Origin: RGIG5579 sp045541915
GTDB taxonomy: Bacteria; Bacillota; Clostridia; Oscillospirales; SIG627
Direction: 5' to 3'
DNA: 64,000 bases
Assembly: GCA_045541915.1 (NCBI GenBank)
Contig: JAZQJZ010000012.1
Span: 124,001-188,000, forward strand
The first letter of the stretch is position 1; every line of letters begins with the position of its first letter. Shown here in pieces: positions 15,229-24,866 of this stretch. Made by a program: the position numbers and the translations under genes. Below the pieces are notes generated by a model. That model saw nothing but the letters and a program-made list of their open reading frames with translations, was not told the DNA's origin and ran no database searches.

Positions 15229-17825
15229 TACGGCTTTAAAATTTTCCACTGGATCAATTGATGTACCACATCTTTCCATCTCAATTTCCGGATGGCAATA
15301 TCTGCAAGAAGCAAAACGGCCGAAATAACAGAAAAGAGAATCAGAGGATTATACACCACCCCTACTGCAGAAACAGAAACCTGCGAGAGCTGTTCCATAT
15401 CGGTGAAAACCTGACCGCCGGAAGGAACACACAGGGCATCCATCAACTCCTTTCCATCCAGAATGAAGGCGTCGTATTCTGCGGAATAAGAAACTGCAAG
15501 GGCGGTATCCAAATAGTCCACCACCTGACCAGCACTGTCCTTTTCAATAAAGCGCATTTCATAAATGCCGGAACCAATCACAGGAAGCGTAACCTGGTAA
15601 ACACCGGTAGCGGTTTGGAACATGGCATATTCACCGCTTCCGTAATTGGAATTGACCGTTGCAGTCACGGTATTTTGCGGAGAGATGCCGGAGGTTGTGA
15701 TCACAAGATCCATAGACTTAGAATGAATGGAGGAGGCCATGGAAAGCGAGGAATCCTGCCAGGCTCGATTTGCACTGGAGCTGATCATTTGCCGCATCAG
15801 GGTTTGCCCCGATTCATCCGAAAGCCAGGCAGATGACCATTCTCCCTCAAAATCACCGGTAAAGCAAGCAACAGTTCCCATTCCCCAATTGCAGGAGGCA
15901 AACAGAGGATGACCTTTTTCCGTTACCAGATATGCAGTGGCATCCTCCTTAATAGTGGTGCCTAAGAACCCCTTCAGTGCAGGAAGCGCTTTTACATTGA
16001 TCTTTTCCGTTAAGGGGCTTTCTTGATTCAAAACGGGATAAAACTCACCAACCATCAAGGAATCTACCGTAACCTGCTTGGTCTCGCTGAGCATAATATC
16101 CGGAAGGCTGGTGGCATTTTCCACATAGTAGTAACGACCTCCGCCATATTCGCTCATTTTTTCCAAAATATCAGAAGAGTATCCCAGACCGATGGTGGAA
16201 ACAGTAATGCCGGCATGGTTTGCTTTCTGGACGGCGCGGTAATAATTATTGTCGCTGGGCCGACCGTCTGACAGAAAGATCATATGCTTCACATCGGCAT
16301 CGATCTCATCCAATTGGGCTTTCGCCATTTCCACCGCTCCGGCATAACGGGTTCCGGTAGCAGTGGCAAGGCCGGAGATGGTTCGGATCAGATGATCCTT
16401 ATTTTGATTGGTGGCACGAATTAGGGGAGAAGCCAATTTGGCAGAGCTATTAAAAGTTACAATGCCCACATAGTCATTTTGTGTCATAACTTCCACGCAC
16501 TTAATAGCACCCTGCTTTGCCACTGAAAAATAGGTGGCTCCGTGATTGGTCATACTGTTAGAGCAGTCCAGAACCAGCATCAGCGCCACGGATTTTCCCT
16601 CGGTGCTTTCTTTTACGGTAAAGGTTACGGGAATCATCTCTTCCAGTACCGTTTTTTCCATATTACCGTACATAAAGGTTTGGCCGCCGCCAACCATCAA
16701 AAGGGTTTTTCCGTAAGTGGAAACATAAAGATCCAGAAGCTTACCGTAATCCTCAGGCAGATCCTGATAATCCACATTGGAAAGAACGATCTCATCGTAC
16801 CGACAAAGCTCCACAATGCTCTGAGGCGCCTTTTTGGCTGCGATCACCTCCACCGTGTTTTCCGATGAAAGGATATTTTTCACGCTTTCCCCTTTTTTCA
16901 CATCGTCCGCGATGATTAAAACATTGGGGTCACCTGCCACCTTTACATAGGCATAGCTTTCGTTGTTGGTGCGGATGGTATCATACTCAGTCTCCATCAC
17001 CAAGTGATACACCTGGGCGCCGGGGGCTTTTGCGATCACCTCCGGCTCCAGCACCAACGATCCGGGAGAAAGCTGGGCGATGTAATAATACACCACTTCT
17101 CCGGCGCTGTCATAAAGATACAGCTTTGCCGTTCCCATGGTATTGCTCTCCAATTCCACAGTAAAGGACATTTCATCCCCCACATAGGCACTTTGAGGGC
17201 CGGAAAAACTGGAGATCTGCATTTCGGCAGTCTGCATTTCGGTGGTATCAAAATACACCGCATCCAAACGGACACCCTGAGTGGCAAGGTAACGGGCCGT
17301 ATCCTCCCCTTTGCCGTCGGTCTGTTTGCCATCGCTTAAAAGGATCAGCCTTCCCGCCTTGTCCGAAGGCAAGAGATCAGAGGCGTATTGAAGGGCCGCG
17401 TCAATATCGGTGGCATTGGCAGCAACGGTAACGAGATTGAAAGTCCTCTTTCCCTTCTCCAATTCCAGAGCATAGAGCTGATCGTTTCCGAATGCTACAA
17501 CGCCGCACGGTACGGTTTCATCCACCAGATCCAGAATCTCCTGGGTTTTGGATCGGATCTGATCCTTCACCGGCTCGGTACTGTCTGACAGGTCCACCAC
17601 CAGCATCACAGCTTGTTCATCGGTTTTAGTGGTAATATGAAAGCCCGACAAAGCCAGAACCAGGAAGGCGGCAATGATCACATGCAGTACCACAGGAAGA
17701 ATCTTTTTGACAGATTTTCTTCTCTGTGCGGGAAGCAGGAAAAACGGAAGCAGAATGATGACAAGGGCCGGGATCGCCACAAGCAGCATCCAAGGATTTT
17801 CAAAGCCTAACTCAATACCTTTCAC
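15228..17825 (-). CDS. Large membrane protein with two vWA domains (BatB-like)
   Basis: 865 residues. Two N-terminal helices (about 12-32 and 43-63), then a first vWA domain with MIDAS VVDLSDS, a beta-rich spacer, a Rossmann-like amidotransferase-type region (NVLIIADDVKKGESV ... TLLMVGGGQTF), a second vWA with LVLDCSNSM and FLSDGRPSDNN, a beta-sandwich, and a C-terminal helix (about 825-845). Such proteins are usual last members of MoxR-vWA operons, thought to help assembly or metal insertion of client complexes at the cell surface. GTG start at 17825 overlaps the preceding gene by 14 nt. Two vWA domains in one chain is less common. Confidence 0.8.
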   Translation of the reverse strand: MKGIELGFENPWMLLVAIPALVIILLPFFLLPAQRRKSVKKILPVVLHVIIAAFLVLALSGFHITTKTDEQAVMLVVDLSDSTEPVKDQIRSKTQEILDLVDETVPCGVVAFGNDQLYALELEKGKRTFNLVTVAANATDIDAALQYASDLLPSDKAGRLILLSDGKQTDGKGEDTARYLATQGVRLDAVYFDTTEMQTAEMQISSFSGPQSAYVGDEMSFTVELESNTMGTAKLYLYDSAGEVVYYYIAQLSPGSLVLEPEVIAKAPGAQVYHLVMETEYDTIRTNNESYAYVKVAGDPNVLIIADDVKKGESVKNILSSENTVEVIAAKKAPQSIVELCRYDEIVLSNVDYQDLPEDYGKLLDLYVSTYGKTLLMVGGGQTFMYGNMEKTVLEEMIPVTFTVKESTEGKSVALMLVLDCSNSMTNHGATYFSVAKQGAIKCVEVMTQNDYVGIVTFNSSAKLASPLIRATNQNKDHLIRTISGLATATGTRYAGAVEMAKAQLDEIDADVKHMIFLSDGRPSDNNYYRAVQKANHAGITVSTIGLGYSSDILEKMSEYGGGRYYYVENATSLPDIMLSETKQVTVDSLMVGEFYPVLNQESPLTEKINVKALPALKGFLGTTIKEDATAYLVTEKGHPLFASCNWGMGTVACFTGDFEGEWSSAWLSDESGQTLMRQMISSSANRAWQDSSLSMASSIHSKSMDLVITTSGISPQNTVTATVNSNYGSGEYAMFQTATGVYQVTLPVIGSGIYEMRFIEKDSAGQVVDYLDTALAVSYSAEYDAFILDGKELMDALCVPSGGQVFTDMEQLSQVSVSAVGVVYNPLILFSVISAVLLLADIAIRKLRWKDVVHQLIQWKILKP

Positions 17826-19623
17826 GGCAATACCACCCCCATTCTGCCAGCAAGATCAAGAGAAGTGCAAGGGACAAATTAAACCAGATTTCTGAAACAG
17901 CATCGTACTCTGTTAAACTGGTTCTGTCCTGGAAACGAACCTCCAGTTCCTTGTCCAACTCTGTTACATTTTCATCATTGGGAATATGGACGAAAAATTT
18001 CGCCTCCTGCGCCTCTTCTCTGCTTTTGGCGATCACAGTGTGCACTCCCAATTGAGAAGCCGGAACAGAGCTATGCTCTCCGGTAAAGGAAAGGGCATGC
18101 TCAGAGCCATCGGGAAGGATGGTATAAAGCTGATCCACGCCGGGCTTTACCGTCAGCTGCACCGATTCTCCAAACACCACATCGTTTTTTTTCACAAGGC
18201 CAGGAACGGAATACTCCACCAAGTTTCGAACAAAAAGCGGATAATCGCTTTTTATGGGGAAATTGGTATCGTGCAGGTCAAAGGCGAGAACGGTAAAATA
18301 CATTCCGTTGCTCATTCTTCTGGTGGCAAGAACCGTCTCTTCCTCGCAGAATACCAGTTTTTCCCAAGCCGGCGTTCCGGTAAGAGGAGAATAATTGGTT
18401 ACTGCTACATCGAAAATGGAAACATCCCGGAACAGTTCGCTTTCAATGCCTTTTTTTTGCGTCAAATAGCATACCTTTTCCGAAGGATTTCCGGCTCGGA
18501 TCCCCTCCGGCAAATGGCTTGTTCCAAACTGGACAATGGAGCCGTCCTGGGGGTATTCCTCCGGAGAAACACCGTCGAAAATATAAAGGTCAAAGCCCTC
18601 AAGCTTGGTGCGACCCAAGGAAGAAACCACCGATACCGTGCAGTTATCCAGAGCTTTCAAGGCTGTTTTCAAATACAAGGGTGTAGCACTGACCAGGAGA
18701 ATGCTATAATCCCGGTCGATTTTGGGACAAAAAACATAAGAATTGTCAAGAGAGAGGGCATCCTTTTCATCCAAAAAGACCTCTGCCGCGCTGTACTGGA
18801 TGGGCTCTTCCACCACAAAGGAAAACTCAGTTTGGGCATCGGCATCGCAGGAAACCATTTTGGCATCCACCACCTTGCCGTCAATGCGCAGACCCACGGT
18901 GACCTCGCAAGGTTGATGGAAGCTGGCAAGAGTCCCGGCGAAGGTGGTTTGGATCCCCTCTTTTTTGGCTGTCAGATCAGAAAGGCTTAGATTCCATTCA
19001 TTCTCATTGAGGTTTTCTACCGAAACATGATTGGTTTCGGGATACTGGGTATCGGTAAAGAAGATCACCTGGGCGTTGACACTTTCATTGCAGATCAGCT
19101 GCGCCAGGGCGATGGCTTTTTCCGCATCACATCCTCCGTTTGAGCAAAGAGCTCTATTCAAAACCAGTTCCGCTTCTGCCGTTTCGGTACATTCCTGGAG
19201 CATAAAGGTGGCTTCATCCCCGGCTAAAATGAGACTTAGGGTATGTCCTTGACCGATCTCAGAAGTAAAATCCTTGATCTTTTCTACCGCTTTTTCAAAC
19301 CGGGAAACACCCTTTTCATCCACCGTTTGCATACTGGCGGAGGAGTCCAGGATCAAAATGTAATCGCAGCTTTCTCCGTTGATCACCGCCGGACGCGCAG
19401 CCAAAAGGGCCATGATGATCACCATGGCAAGCTGCATCAAAAACACCAATAGCTTTTGGATCCTCTGAAGGGGGAGATTGCGCTTTAAAAAGCGGTCACT
19501 CAAACGCCAGATATAGGTGCTGGAAACCGAGCGATCCTCGTGCTGTGCCCGGATGAGATAAATGATGATCAGAATCGGAACGCCCAGAAGCAGCCAGAGT
19601 CCGGCAGGATTTAAAAACTTCAT
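17812..19623 (-). CDS. vWA-domain membrane protein (BatA-like)
   Basis: 603 residues. Starts with the BatA signature MKFLNPAGLWLLLGVPILIIIYLI, a second helix at about 58-78, then a vWA domain with intact MIDAS (ILILDSSASM), extracytoplasmic beta domains, and a final C-terminal helix (LSLALLLILLAEWGW). Overlaps the DUF58 gene by 4 nt (ATGA) and the next vWA gene by 14 nt, so the set is tightly coupled. Likely partner of the MoxR ATPase in a surface-associated chaperone; substrate unknown. Confidence 0.83.
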   Translation of the reverse strand: MKFLNPAGLWLLLGVPILIIIYLIRAQHEDRSVSSTYIWRLSDRFLKRNLPLQRIQKLLVFLMQLAMVIIMALLAARPAVINGESCDYILILDSSASMQTVDEKGVSRFEKAVEKIKDFTSEIGQGHTLSLILAGDEATFMLQECTETAEAELVLNRALCSNGGCDAEKAIALAQLICNESVNAQVIFFTDTQYPETNHVSVENLNENEWNLSLSDLTAKKEGIQTTFAGTLASFHQPCEVTVGLRIDGKVVDAKMVSCDADAQTEFSFVVEEPIQYSAAEVFLDEKDALSLDNSYVFCPKIDRDYSILLVSATPLYLKTALKALDNCTVSVVSSLGRTKLEGFDLYIFDGVSPEEYPQDGSIVQFGTSHLPEGIRAGNPSEKVCYLTQKKGIESELFRDVSIFDVAVTNYSPLTGTPAWEKLVFCEEETVLATRRMSNGMYFTVLAFDLHDTNFPIKSDYPLFVRNLVEYSVPGLVKKNDVVFGESVQLTVKPGVDQLYTILPDGSEHALSFTGEHSSVPASQLGVHTVIAKSREEAQEAKFFVHIPNDENVTELDKELEVRFQDRTSLTEYDAVSEIWFNLSLALLLILLAEWGWYCRERY

Positions 19624-20516
19624 CGAATCAGACCCTCCTCTGTGGCGTGGTGGAACAGTATTTTTTCCACACTCATATCACTGCACACGGTCATAAAACC
19701 CGCGTCTCTCGCGGCACAAAACTGCCGTAGGTCCGTTTGGTGGTACAAGAAAGCATCTTCATAAGCCTTGATAGAGGAACGGGTGATCTCCCGACGGTAA
19801 TTCCTTTCGTCCTCCTCGTCAAATGCTTCCGAATCCAGCATCAAAACCTTTCCGCTGATATTGGGAGTGATCTCATCCCGGGAAAGCACTTGAATCAGGT
19901 TGACCTGTCTTTTTTTGAACCGAAGGTAATCTACCGCACCCTTCCAGTCGCTTTCGGTGAAAAAGTCGGAAATGATCACCGACATTCCATCGTCAAAGCC
20001 GGGAGTTTCCTGACTGACAATGGCATTTCCCAGGTCACCCTGACCGTAAAACTTCACCTTGTCAATTAGACCGGCAACGCGGTAAAAGGCTTCCCTTCCC
20101 ACCACAGTTTTTCCAAGTTCTTCACAGGCAGAATCGTGGATGACATAAAAGGACACCCGATCCATCGCCTGAACCGAGAGAAAGCCAAAAGCCGCCATCA
20201 ATTTCAGCGCAATGTGAGCCTTGCTTGGATTTCCCCAATCCATGGAAGCAGAAGCGTCCAGATAAATGCGATGATGGAGCTGTCTTTCATCCACAAAAAG
20301 CTTCAGATACAGTTTTTCAAAACGGGCATACAAATTCCAGTCGATGCGACGCAGGTCATCGCCGGGGGCATAATCACGGAAATCCGCAAATTCCGCAGAA
20401 CTTCCGTAGGCACCCGAGCGTCTGTTCCCACCGAACAAGCCCTCCATTGGTTTTCTGATGTGCAAATCACGGCTTTCCAGCATAGCCAGAAAGTCGCCGT
20501 CTATCACTCGCTTCAT
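19620..20516 (-). CDS. DUF58 protein
   Basis: 298 residues with the DUF58 hallmark: FADFRDYAPGDDLRRIDWNLYAR near position 45, followed by a vWA-like core (YLDASASMDWG, then VIISDFF). No membrane helix. DUF58 proteins are the standard soluble partner between MoxR ATPases and vWA membrane proteins and probably bridge them. Starts 38 nt after the MoxR gene. Confidence 0.9.
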   Translation of the reverse strand: MKRVIDGDFLAMLESRDLHIRKPMEGLFGGNRRSGAYGSSAEFADFRDYAPGDDLRRIDWNLYARFEKLYLKLFVDERQLHHRIYLDASASMDWGNPSKAHIALKLMAAFGFLSVQAMDRVSFYVIHDSACEELGKTVVGREAFYRVAGLIDKVKFYGQGDLGNAIVSQETPGFDDGMSVIISDFFTESDWKGAVDYLRFKKRQVNLIQVLSRDEITPNISGKVLMLDSEAFDEEDERNYRREITRSSIKAYEDAFLYHQTDLRQFCAARDAGFMTVCSDMSVEKILFHHATEEGLIR

Positions 20517-20554
20517 ATTGTTTTCTCCGACGAATTTTCATCCAAAGATGGTCT

Positions 20555-21547
20555 TTATCCTCTTTTTTTGCCTCCCACGACGGAAAGCAGTTTTTGGATC
20601 ACATTGTCCGTTGTGACCTTTTCGGTAATGGCCTGGAAGCTAAGCTTGATTCTATGGCGAAGTACAGGATAAGCAAGGGTGTTGATATCATCGTACGATA
20701 CGTTGAATCTTCCTTCCATCAGTGCGCGCACCTTGCCGGCGGTGATCAGTGCTTGTGCAGCACGGGGGCTGGCACCGAAGCGCAAATATCGCTTGGCCAC
20801 ATCGCTAGCCTCGGGAAGCTCCGGATGGGTGGCGGAAACCAGCTTCATAGCATATTGGAACACTTCATCAATAATGGGGATCTCCTTTGCAGTATTGCGC
20901 ATTTCCAAAAGCTCTGCACCGGTGAGTACAGCCTGCGCTTTCTCTGCCATGGATTCCTGGGTCATATTGACGATCTGGGCCAATTCCTCAATGGTGGGAA
21001 AGCCTACCAGAAGTTTAAACATAAAACGGTCCATCTGTGCTTCGGGAAGCGGATAGGTTCCGTCCTGCTCAATGGGGTTCTGGGTAGCCAACACAAAGAA
21101 GGGCTCTTCCAGAGAGAAGGTGTGGCCTCCTGCGGTCACAGTATGCTCCTGCATAGCCTCCAGCAGCGCAGACTGGGTTTTGGGGGTTGCACGGTTGATC
21201 TCATCTGCCAGGATAATGTTACTGAAAACGGGGCCTTTCTGAAATTTCAATACATTCTGTCCGTTGGCATCCTTTTCGATCACATTGGTTCCCGTTACAT
21301 CCGCCGGCATCAGATCCGGGGTGAACTGAATACGGGAAAAGGGCAAAGAAAACGCCTGTCCCATAGAACGCACCAAACGGGTCTTTCCCACACCGGGAAC
21401 ACCCTCCAGAAGCACATTGCCACCAGCGATCATGGCGATCACAGTCTGTTCCACCACATCCCCCTGGCCTACCATATCTTTTCCGATCTCATCTAAAAGC
21501 ATTTTGCTCTTTTCTGAAAAAAACTTTACATTCTGTTCCGTTACCAT
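20555..21547 (-). CDS. MoxR-family AAA+ ATPase
   Basis: 330 residues. Walker A GVPGVGKT (about 49-56), Walker B ILADEINRATPKTQSALLEAMQEH, sensor 1 ATQNPIEQDGTYPLPEAQMDRFMF, and a helical lid domain with RYLRFGASPRAAQAL. Typical length. Acts as a hexameric ATPase chaperone, with DUF58 and vWA partners, in maturing protein complexes. Second gene of a five-gene operon. Confidence 0.93.
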   Translation of the reverse strand: MVTEQNVKFFSEKSKMLLDEIGKDMVGQGDVVEQTVIAMIAGGNVLLEGVPGVGKTRLVRSMGQAFSLPFSRIQFTPDLMPADVTGTNVIEKDANGQNVLKFQKGPVFSNIILADEINRATPKTQSALLEAMQEHTVTAGGHTFSLEEPFFVLATQNPIEQDGTYPLPEAQMDRFMFKLLVGFPTIEELAQIVNMTQESMAEKAQAVLTGAELLEMRNTAKEIPIIDEVFQYAMKLVSATHPELPEASDVAKRYLRFGASPRAAQALITAGKVRALMEGRFNVSYDDINTLAYPVLRHRIKLSFQAITEKVTTDNVIQKLLSVVGGKKRG

Positions 21548-21572
21548 TGTTTTATTCTCCTTGTCAAAAATC

Positions 21573-23018
21573 TTAATTTAAAGAGGAATAATACCGATCA
21601 ATGATCTGCTGCAGATCCTTCGGTACGGCACCTGCCTGAAGGGCCTCTAAATACTCTGCATAATAGGCGGCAAAAACCTTGCCGTAAGAAATGCTTCCTT
21701 CCACCGGGTCAAAGATGGGTTCGGTCATCACTTCTACCTCCGGCCCCTCCTGATCGCCGCCGAATTCCGGCTCTTCCTGATCCCCTTGAGGCTTATTTCC
21801 CTTAGGATTCTCCGACGTGCCGTTTTCCGTTTCTTCCTTTTTGCCTCCATCTTCGGAGTCCTTTGTTTGGGTCTGGTCCGTTTCTATTTCTTCCGGCTCT
21901 TCTTCCAGAATTTTATCTTTGGCTTCTTCTATCACACCCACCAGATAATCCAGCATTTCCTGAATTTTTCCCTGGGCTTCCAGAATCGCCAGAATCTCCT
22001 TTTCCGCCTCTGAGCAGGTGCTTTTCATTTGTGAGACAAAAGTTTCACTTTCCGTTTCCAATCGTCCCAGAGCTTCTGCAAATTCTTTCAAAGCGGAATA
22101 TAGTGCATCCTCCGGCTCCACACCGGAATCGTTCAAGGCAGAGAGAATATCCTGGGATAGCACCCGGCTATGAGCGCGGTCCTGCTCCAGTTTTTCTATG
22201 ATCGAAGAAAAGGCTTTGCTGACTGCCTGGCCATCGCCTTTTTCAATGGCTTTTCCTATTTCTATTGTGCTCTCGTACTTCTGAAGAGCTTTTCCAATGG
22301 GGATTCTGGTCAATTCTTTTTCCAGAAGAGCCTCCATTTCTTCCTTGCCCTGCTCCAGAATGGCCACCTGCTTCAATTCACTGTCCGTGGCCTCCAGTTT
22401 ATCCTCTGTTTTGTCCAGAATGCTTTCCAGCCCGTCCTTTAGATCCTGATCCAATTCGGAACTGCGAACCGCCTCCCGAAGCTGATCCAGAAGTTCCTGA
22501 ACCAGGATTTCATACTGGCCTTTGCCGTCATCGGCAAAAGCAGAAAAGGAAAAGATGTTATAAGGGAGAAGCACCATCACAATGGCAAGACAAAGACTGA
22601 TCAAAGGAAATAGAAAATGCCGCTTATAAAGAGAGAACTTCATTTCCCCGGGCTTTGCCTTTCCCACCTTTTCCACCGTATCCTGCCGCTGAAGCCGAGC
22701 AAGATCCGTTTTTTCATTCTCATACGCTAACATGGTGCTGACCCGTTCCTGCAGACCCATTTGATCCATACGCAGAGCGGTCTTTTTTCGATTCGGAAAA
22801 TACCGAAAGAAAAACGATGCCAAAAACGCCAAAGCGAAGACTGCACCGCCAACCAAAAAGAGCACTGATTTGGGTGTGGGAAGAATCAAAATGTGATACA
22901 ACAGTGAAGTGAAAAACACGCTGCTGCCCGATAACGCCAAAGCAAAGAGGACGGCTTTGATCAGCGCTTCCCCAAACAGTCTTCTTTGAAATGGCAATAA
23001 CAATGAACTGATTTTCAT
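21573..23018 (-). CDS. Membrane protein with coiled-coil and acidic tail, first gene of MoxR operon
   Basis: 481 residues from ATG 23018 (AAAGG 7 nt upstream; the longer TTG start at 23051 has no ribosome site). Three membrane helices (about 24-48, 54-76, 135-157), then a long Glu/Lys-rich coiled-coil region (about 165-365), an acidic low-complexity stretch rich in E, D, Q and G (about 370-430) and a conserved-looking end YGKVFAAYYAEYLEAL. The position matches the poorly named long membrane proteins that precede MoxR in Clostridial operons. It probably anchors the complex; no catalytic motif seen. Confidence 0.7.
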   Translation of the reverse strand: MKISSLLLPFQRRLFGEALIKAVLFALALSGSSVFFTSLLYHILILPTPKSVLFLVGGAVFALAFLASFFFRYFPNRKKTALRMDQMGLQERVSTMLAYENEKTDLARLQRQDTVEKVGKAKPGEMKFSLYKRHFLFPLISLCLAIVMVLLPYNIFSFSAFADDGKGQYEILVQELLDQLREAVRSSELDQDLKDGLESILDKTEDKLEATDSELKQVAILEQGKEEMEALLEKELTRIPIGKALQKYESTIEIGKAIEKGDGQAVSKAFSSIIEKLEQDRAHSRVLSQDILSALNDSGVEPEDALYSALKEFAEALGRLETESETFVSQMKSTCSEAEKEILAILEAQGKIQEMLDYLVGVIEEAKDKILEEEPEEIETDQTQTKDSEDGGKKEETENGTSENPKGNKPQGDQEEPEFGGDQEGPEVEVMTEPIFDPVEGSISYGKVFAAYYAEYLEALQAGAVPKDLQQIIDRYYSSLN

Positions 23019-23091
23019 ACCATACCTTTCCAAGCATTGCGCTCTCGTCAATGCAAACTGAAAAATCTAAAAAAACAGAATCTCTTTTAGC

Positions 23092-23120
23092 ATTTTAGCA
23101 CATAAAAAGACGGAAAAAAT
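23092..23120 (-). promoter_or_regulatory. Probable promoter of the MoxR operon
   Basis: Minus strand extended -10 TGC-TAAAAT at 23092-23100; T-rich but no clear -35. Low-moderate support. The rest of the 289-bp divergent gap (23019-23307) is A/T-rich with no gene seen. Confidence 0.4.
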
Positions 23121-23307
23121 CTCTATTTTTGCTTTCTTTACACAATATTTACTTCTCCCGTCAAAGTGAAATAAAACCAAAAAGAAAAAACAGTGAAAAT
23201 AACCAAACCCTTCTGTTTCATTTTTCACAAAAACATCACATTCTTTTTTCCCAACATTAAGATTTTGACGCTAAAATGCAGGCAGTTTGAGAAAAGGAGT
23301 TGGTAAA

Positions 23308-24030
23308 ATGGGTTTTCAGACAGTATTTTGTCGCTATGAACTTAAATATCTTCTGACCTTAGAGGAAAAAGAAAGGATCCTGGAGCAAATTACCCCTTTG
23401 ATTTGCTCTGATCCCTACGGAAAAACCACCATTCGCAATGTGTATTTCGATACCAATTGCTTCCGTTTGATCCGAAGGTCTTTGGAAAAGCCGCTCTACA
23501 AGGAAAAATTGAGACTCCGAAGCTACTGCCAGGCAACGCGTGACAGCACCGTTTTTGTGGAACTGAAGAAAAAATATCGAGGGGTGGTATATAAAAGGCG
23601 AATTTCCCTGAAGGAAAGGGAGGCCATGGACTGGACCTTGGGCAAAACGCCCTGTCCCAAACAGAACCAGATCTCCCGGGAAATTGATTATTTTCTTGAT
23701 TTTTACGCCCCCCTTCGTCCCTCTGTTTTCCTTTCCTATGAACGGGAATCCTTCTTTGCCAAGGACGATCCCCATTTTCGAATCACATTTGATCAGTCCA
23801 TCCTGTTTCGTCAGGAAGACCTTTCCTTGACTTCGACTCCTTATGGCACCTCTCTCTTGCCGGAGAATCAAGTATTGATGGAACTAAAATGTGCCGGCGG
23901 AATCCCCCTTTGGATGGTGAACATTCTTTCCCGGGAGCACCTTTACAAAACTTCCTTTTCCAAATACGGAAAGGCGTATGAAAATTTTATTTTTCCAAAA
24001 AACAAAAAGGAGATCGTTTGCTATGCTTGA
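23308..24030 (+). CDS. VTC-domain protein (polyphosphate polymerase-like)
   Basis: 240 residues covering a whole VTC domain: RYELKYLLT, RNVYFDT, KEKLRLRSY, VFVELKKKYRGVVYKRRI, FLSYERESF, RITFD and VLMELKC, i.e. the basic and acidic tunnel residues of the triphosphate-tunnel fold. Bacterial members are thought to make polyphosphate or related chains, or to modify phosphate on surface proteins. Start at ATG 23308, 8 nt after AAAGGAG. Overlaps the DUF4956 gene by 8 nt; this pair is widespread in Clostridia, often with a CotH kinase gene, which is absent here. Confidence 0.85.
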   Translation: MGFQTVFCRYELKYLLTLEEKERILEQITPLICSDPYGKTTIRNVYFDTNCFRLIRRSLEKPLYKEKLRLRSYCQATRDSTVFVELKKKYRGVVYKRRISLKEREAMDWTLGKTPCPKQNQISREIDYFLDFYAPLRPSVFLSYERESFFAKDDPHFRITFDQSILFRQEDLSLTSTPYGTSLLPENQVLMELKCAGGIPLWMVNILSREHLYKTSFSKYGKAYENFIFPKNKKEIVCYA

Positions 24031-24718
24031 GTCCTTATTTCGTGGGATTTTTGATTCCCAGACCGCATCCGTCATCCGCCCGTTAGAATTTTTGCTTTGT
24101 CTTGGTATTGCCCTTTTCGTAGGTCTTGTTCTGGCATTTACCTATATGCATCGCACCCGATACACCAAGAGCTTTGTGGTGACCCTCGCCCTGCTGCCGG
24201 CGGTGGTTTGCGTGGTGATCATGCTGGTGAACGGAAATGTGGGAACCGGTGTTGCAGTAGCAGGCGCCTTTAGCCTGGTTCGCTTTCGCTCTGTTCCAGG
24301 AACAGCGAAGGAAATCTGTGCCTTGTTTCTCGCTATGGGCTCCGGCCTCATCGCCGGAATGGGATATTTGGGGTATGCCGTCTTATTCACTCTGGTGATG
24401 AGCGTCTTTTTTCTCCTATACAATCATCTGGATCTGGGCGAGAGAAAAAACGCCGGGCGCTACAAGACCTTGTCCGTCTCCATTCCGGAGGATCTGAATT
24501 ATACCGATTTGATGGATGATATTCTTCACCGTTATTCCGCCTCCTGGCGCTTGGAACGGGTGAAAAGTACCAATATGGGAAGTATGTTTCGCTTGACCTA
24601 TCGGGTGGAGCTATCAGATCCGAAAAAAGAAAAAGAAATGCTGGATCAGATCCGCTGCCGAAACGGAAATCTGGAGATCTCCATTTCCAATCAGGAAAAC
24701 GGAGCTCTTGAGCTTTGA
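24023..24718 (+). CDS. DUF4956 membrane protein
   Basis: 231 residues. Four membrane helices in the first 135 residues (LEFLLCLGIALFVGLVLAF; VVTLALLPAVVCVVIMLV; AVAGAFSLVRFRSVPGTAKEI, the DUF4956 signature; and GYAVLFTLVMSVFFLLY), then a cytoplasmic ACT-like domain (YKTLSVSIPEDLNYTDLMDDIL). AAAGGAG at 24006 is 10 nt from ATG 24023. Forms a unit with the VTC protein, perhaps as membrane channel or anchor for it; inferred from conserved pairing. Confidence 0.85.
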   Translation: MLESLFRGIFDSQTASVIRPLEFLLCLGIALFVGLVLAFTYMHRTRYTKSFVVTLALLPAVVCVVIMLVNGNVGTGVAVAGAFSLVRFRSVPGTAKEICALFLAMGSGLIAGMGYLGYAVLFTLVMSVFFLLYNHLDLGERKNAGRYKTLSVSIPEDLNYTDLMDDILHRYSASWRLERVKSTNMGSMFRLTYRVELSDPKKEKEMLDQIRCRNGNLEISISNQENGALEL

Positions 24719-24761
24719 TTTTTCCTTTTCTCCTTTGGGCTTGTTTTTCTCCAAAAAAGGA

Positions 24762-24800
24762 CAAAAAAGATCCGCCGATTTTCGACGGATCTTTTTTGTT
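24762..24800 (+). terminator. Terminator of the VTC/DUF4956 unit
   Basis: AAAAAAGATCCG ... CGGATCTTTTTT hairpin with T-run. Confidence 0.88.
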
Positions 24801-24805
24801 TTCGG

Positions 24806-24834
24806 TTGCTTTTCTTCCCCATCTATGCTATATT
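24806..24834 (+). promoter_or_regulatory. Promoter of the DUF4838 gene cluster
   Basis: TTGCTT, 17-bp spacer, extended TGC-TATATT, 32 bp before the start codon. Confidence 0.65.
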
Positions 24835-24866
24835 GTTACCTACAAATTCCTTTTTGGGGGTTTTTT

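Noticed and set aside
17986..18990. 334-codon plus-strand frame in the vWA operon
   Set aside because: Antisense shadow of the BatA-like gene, no domain pattern.
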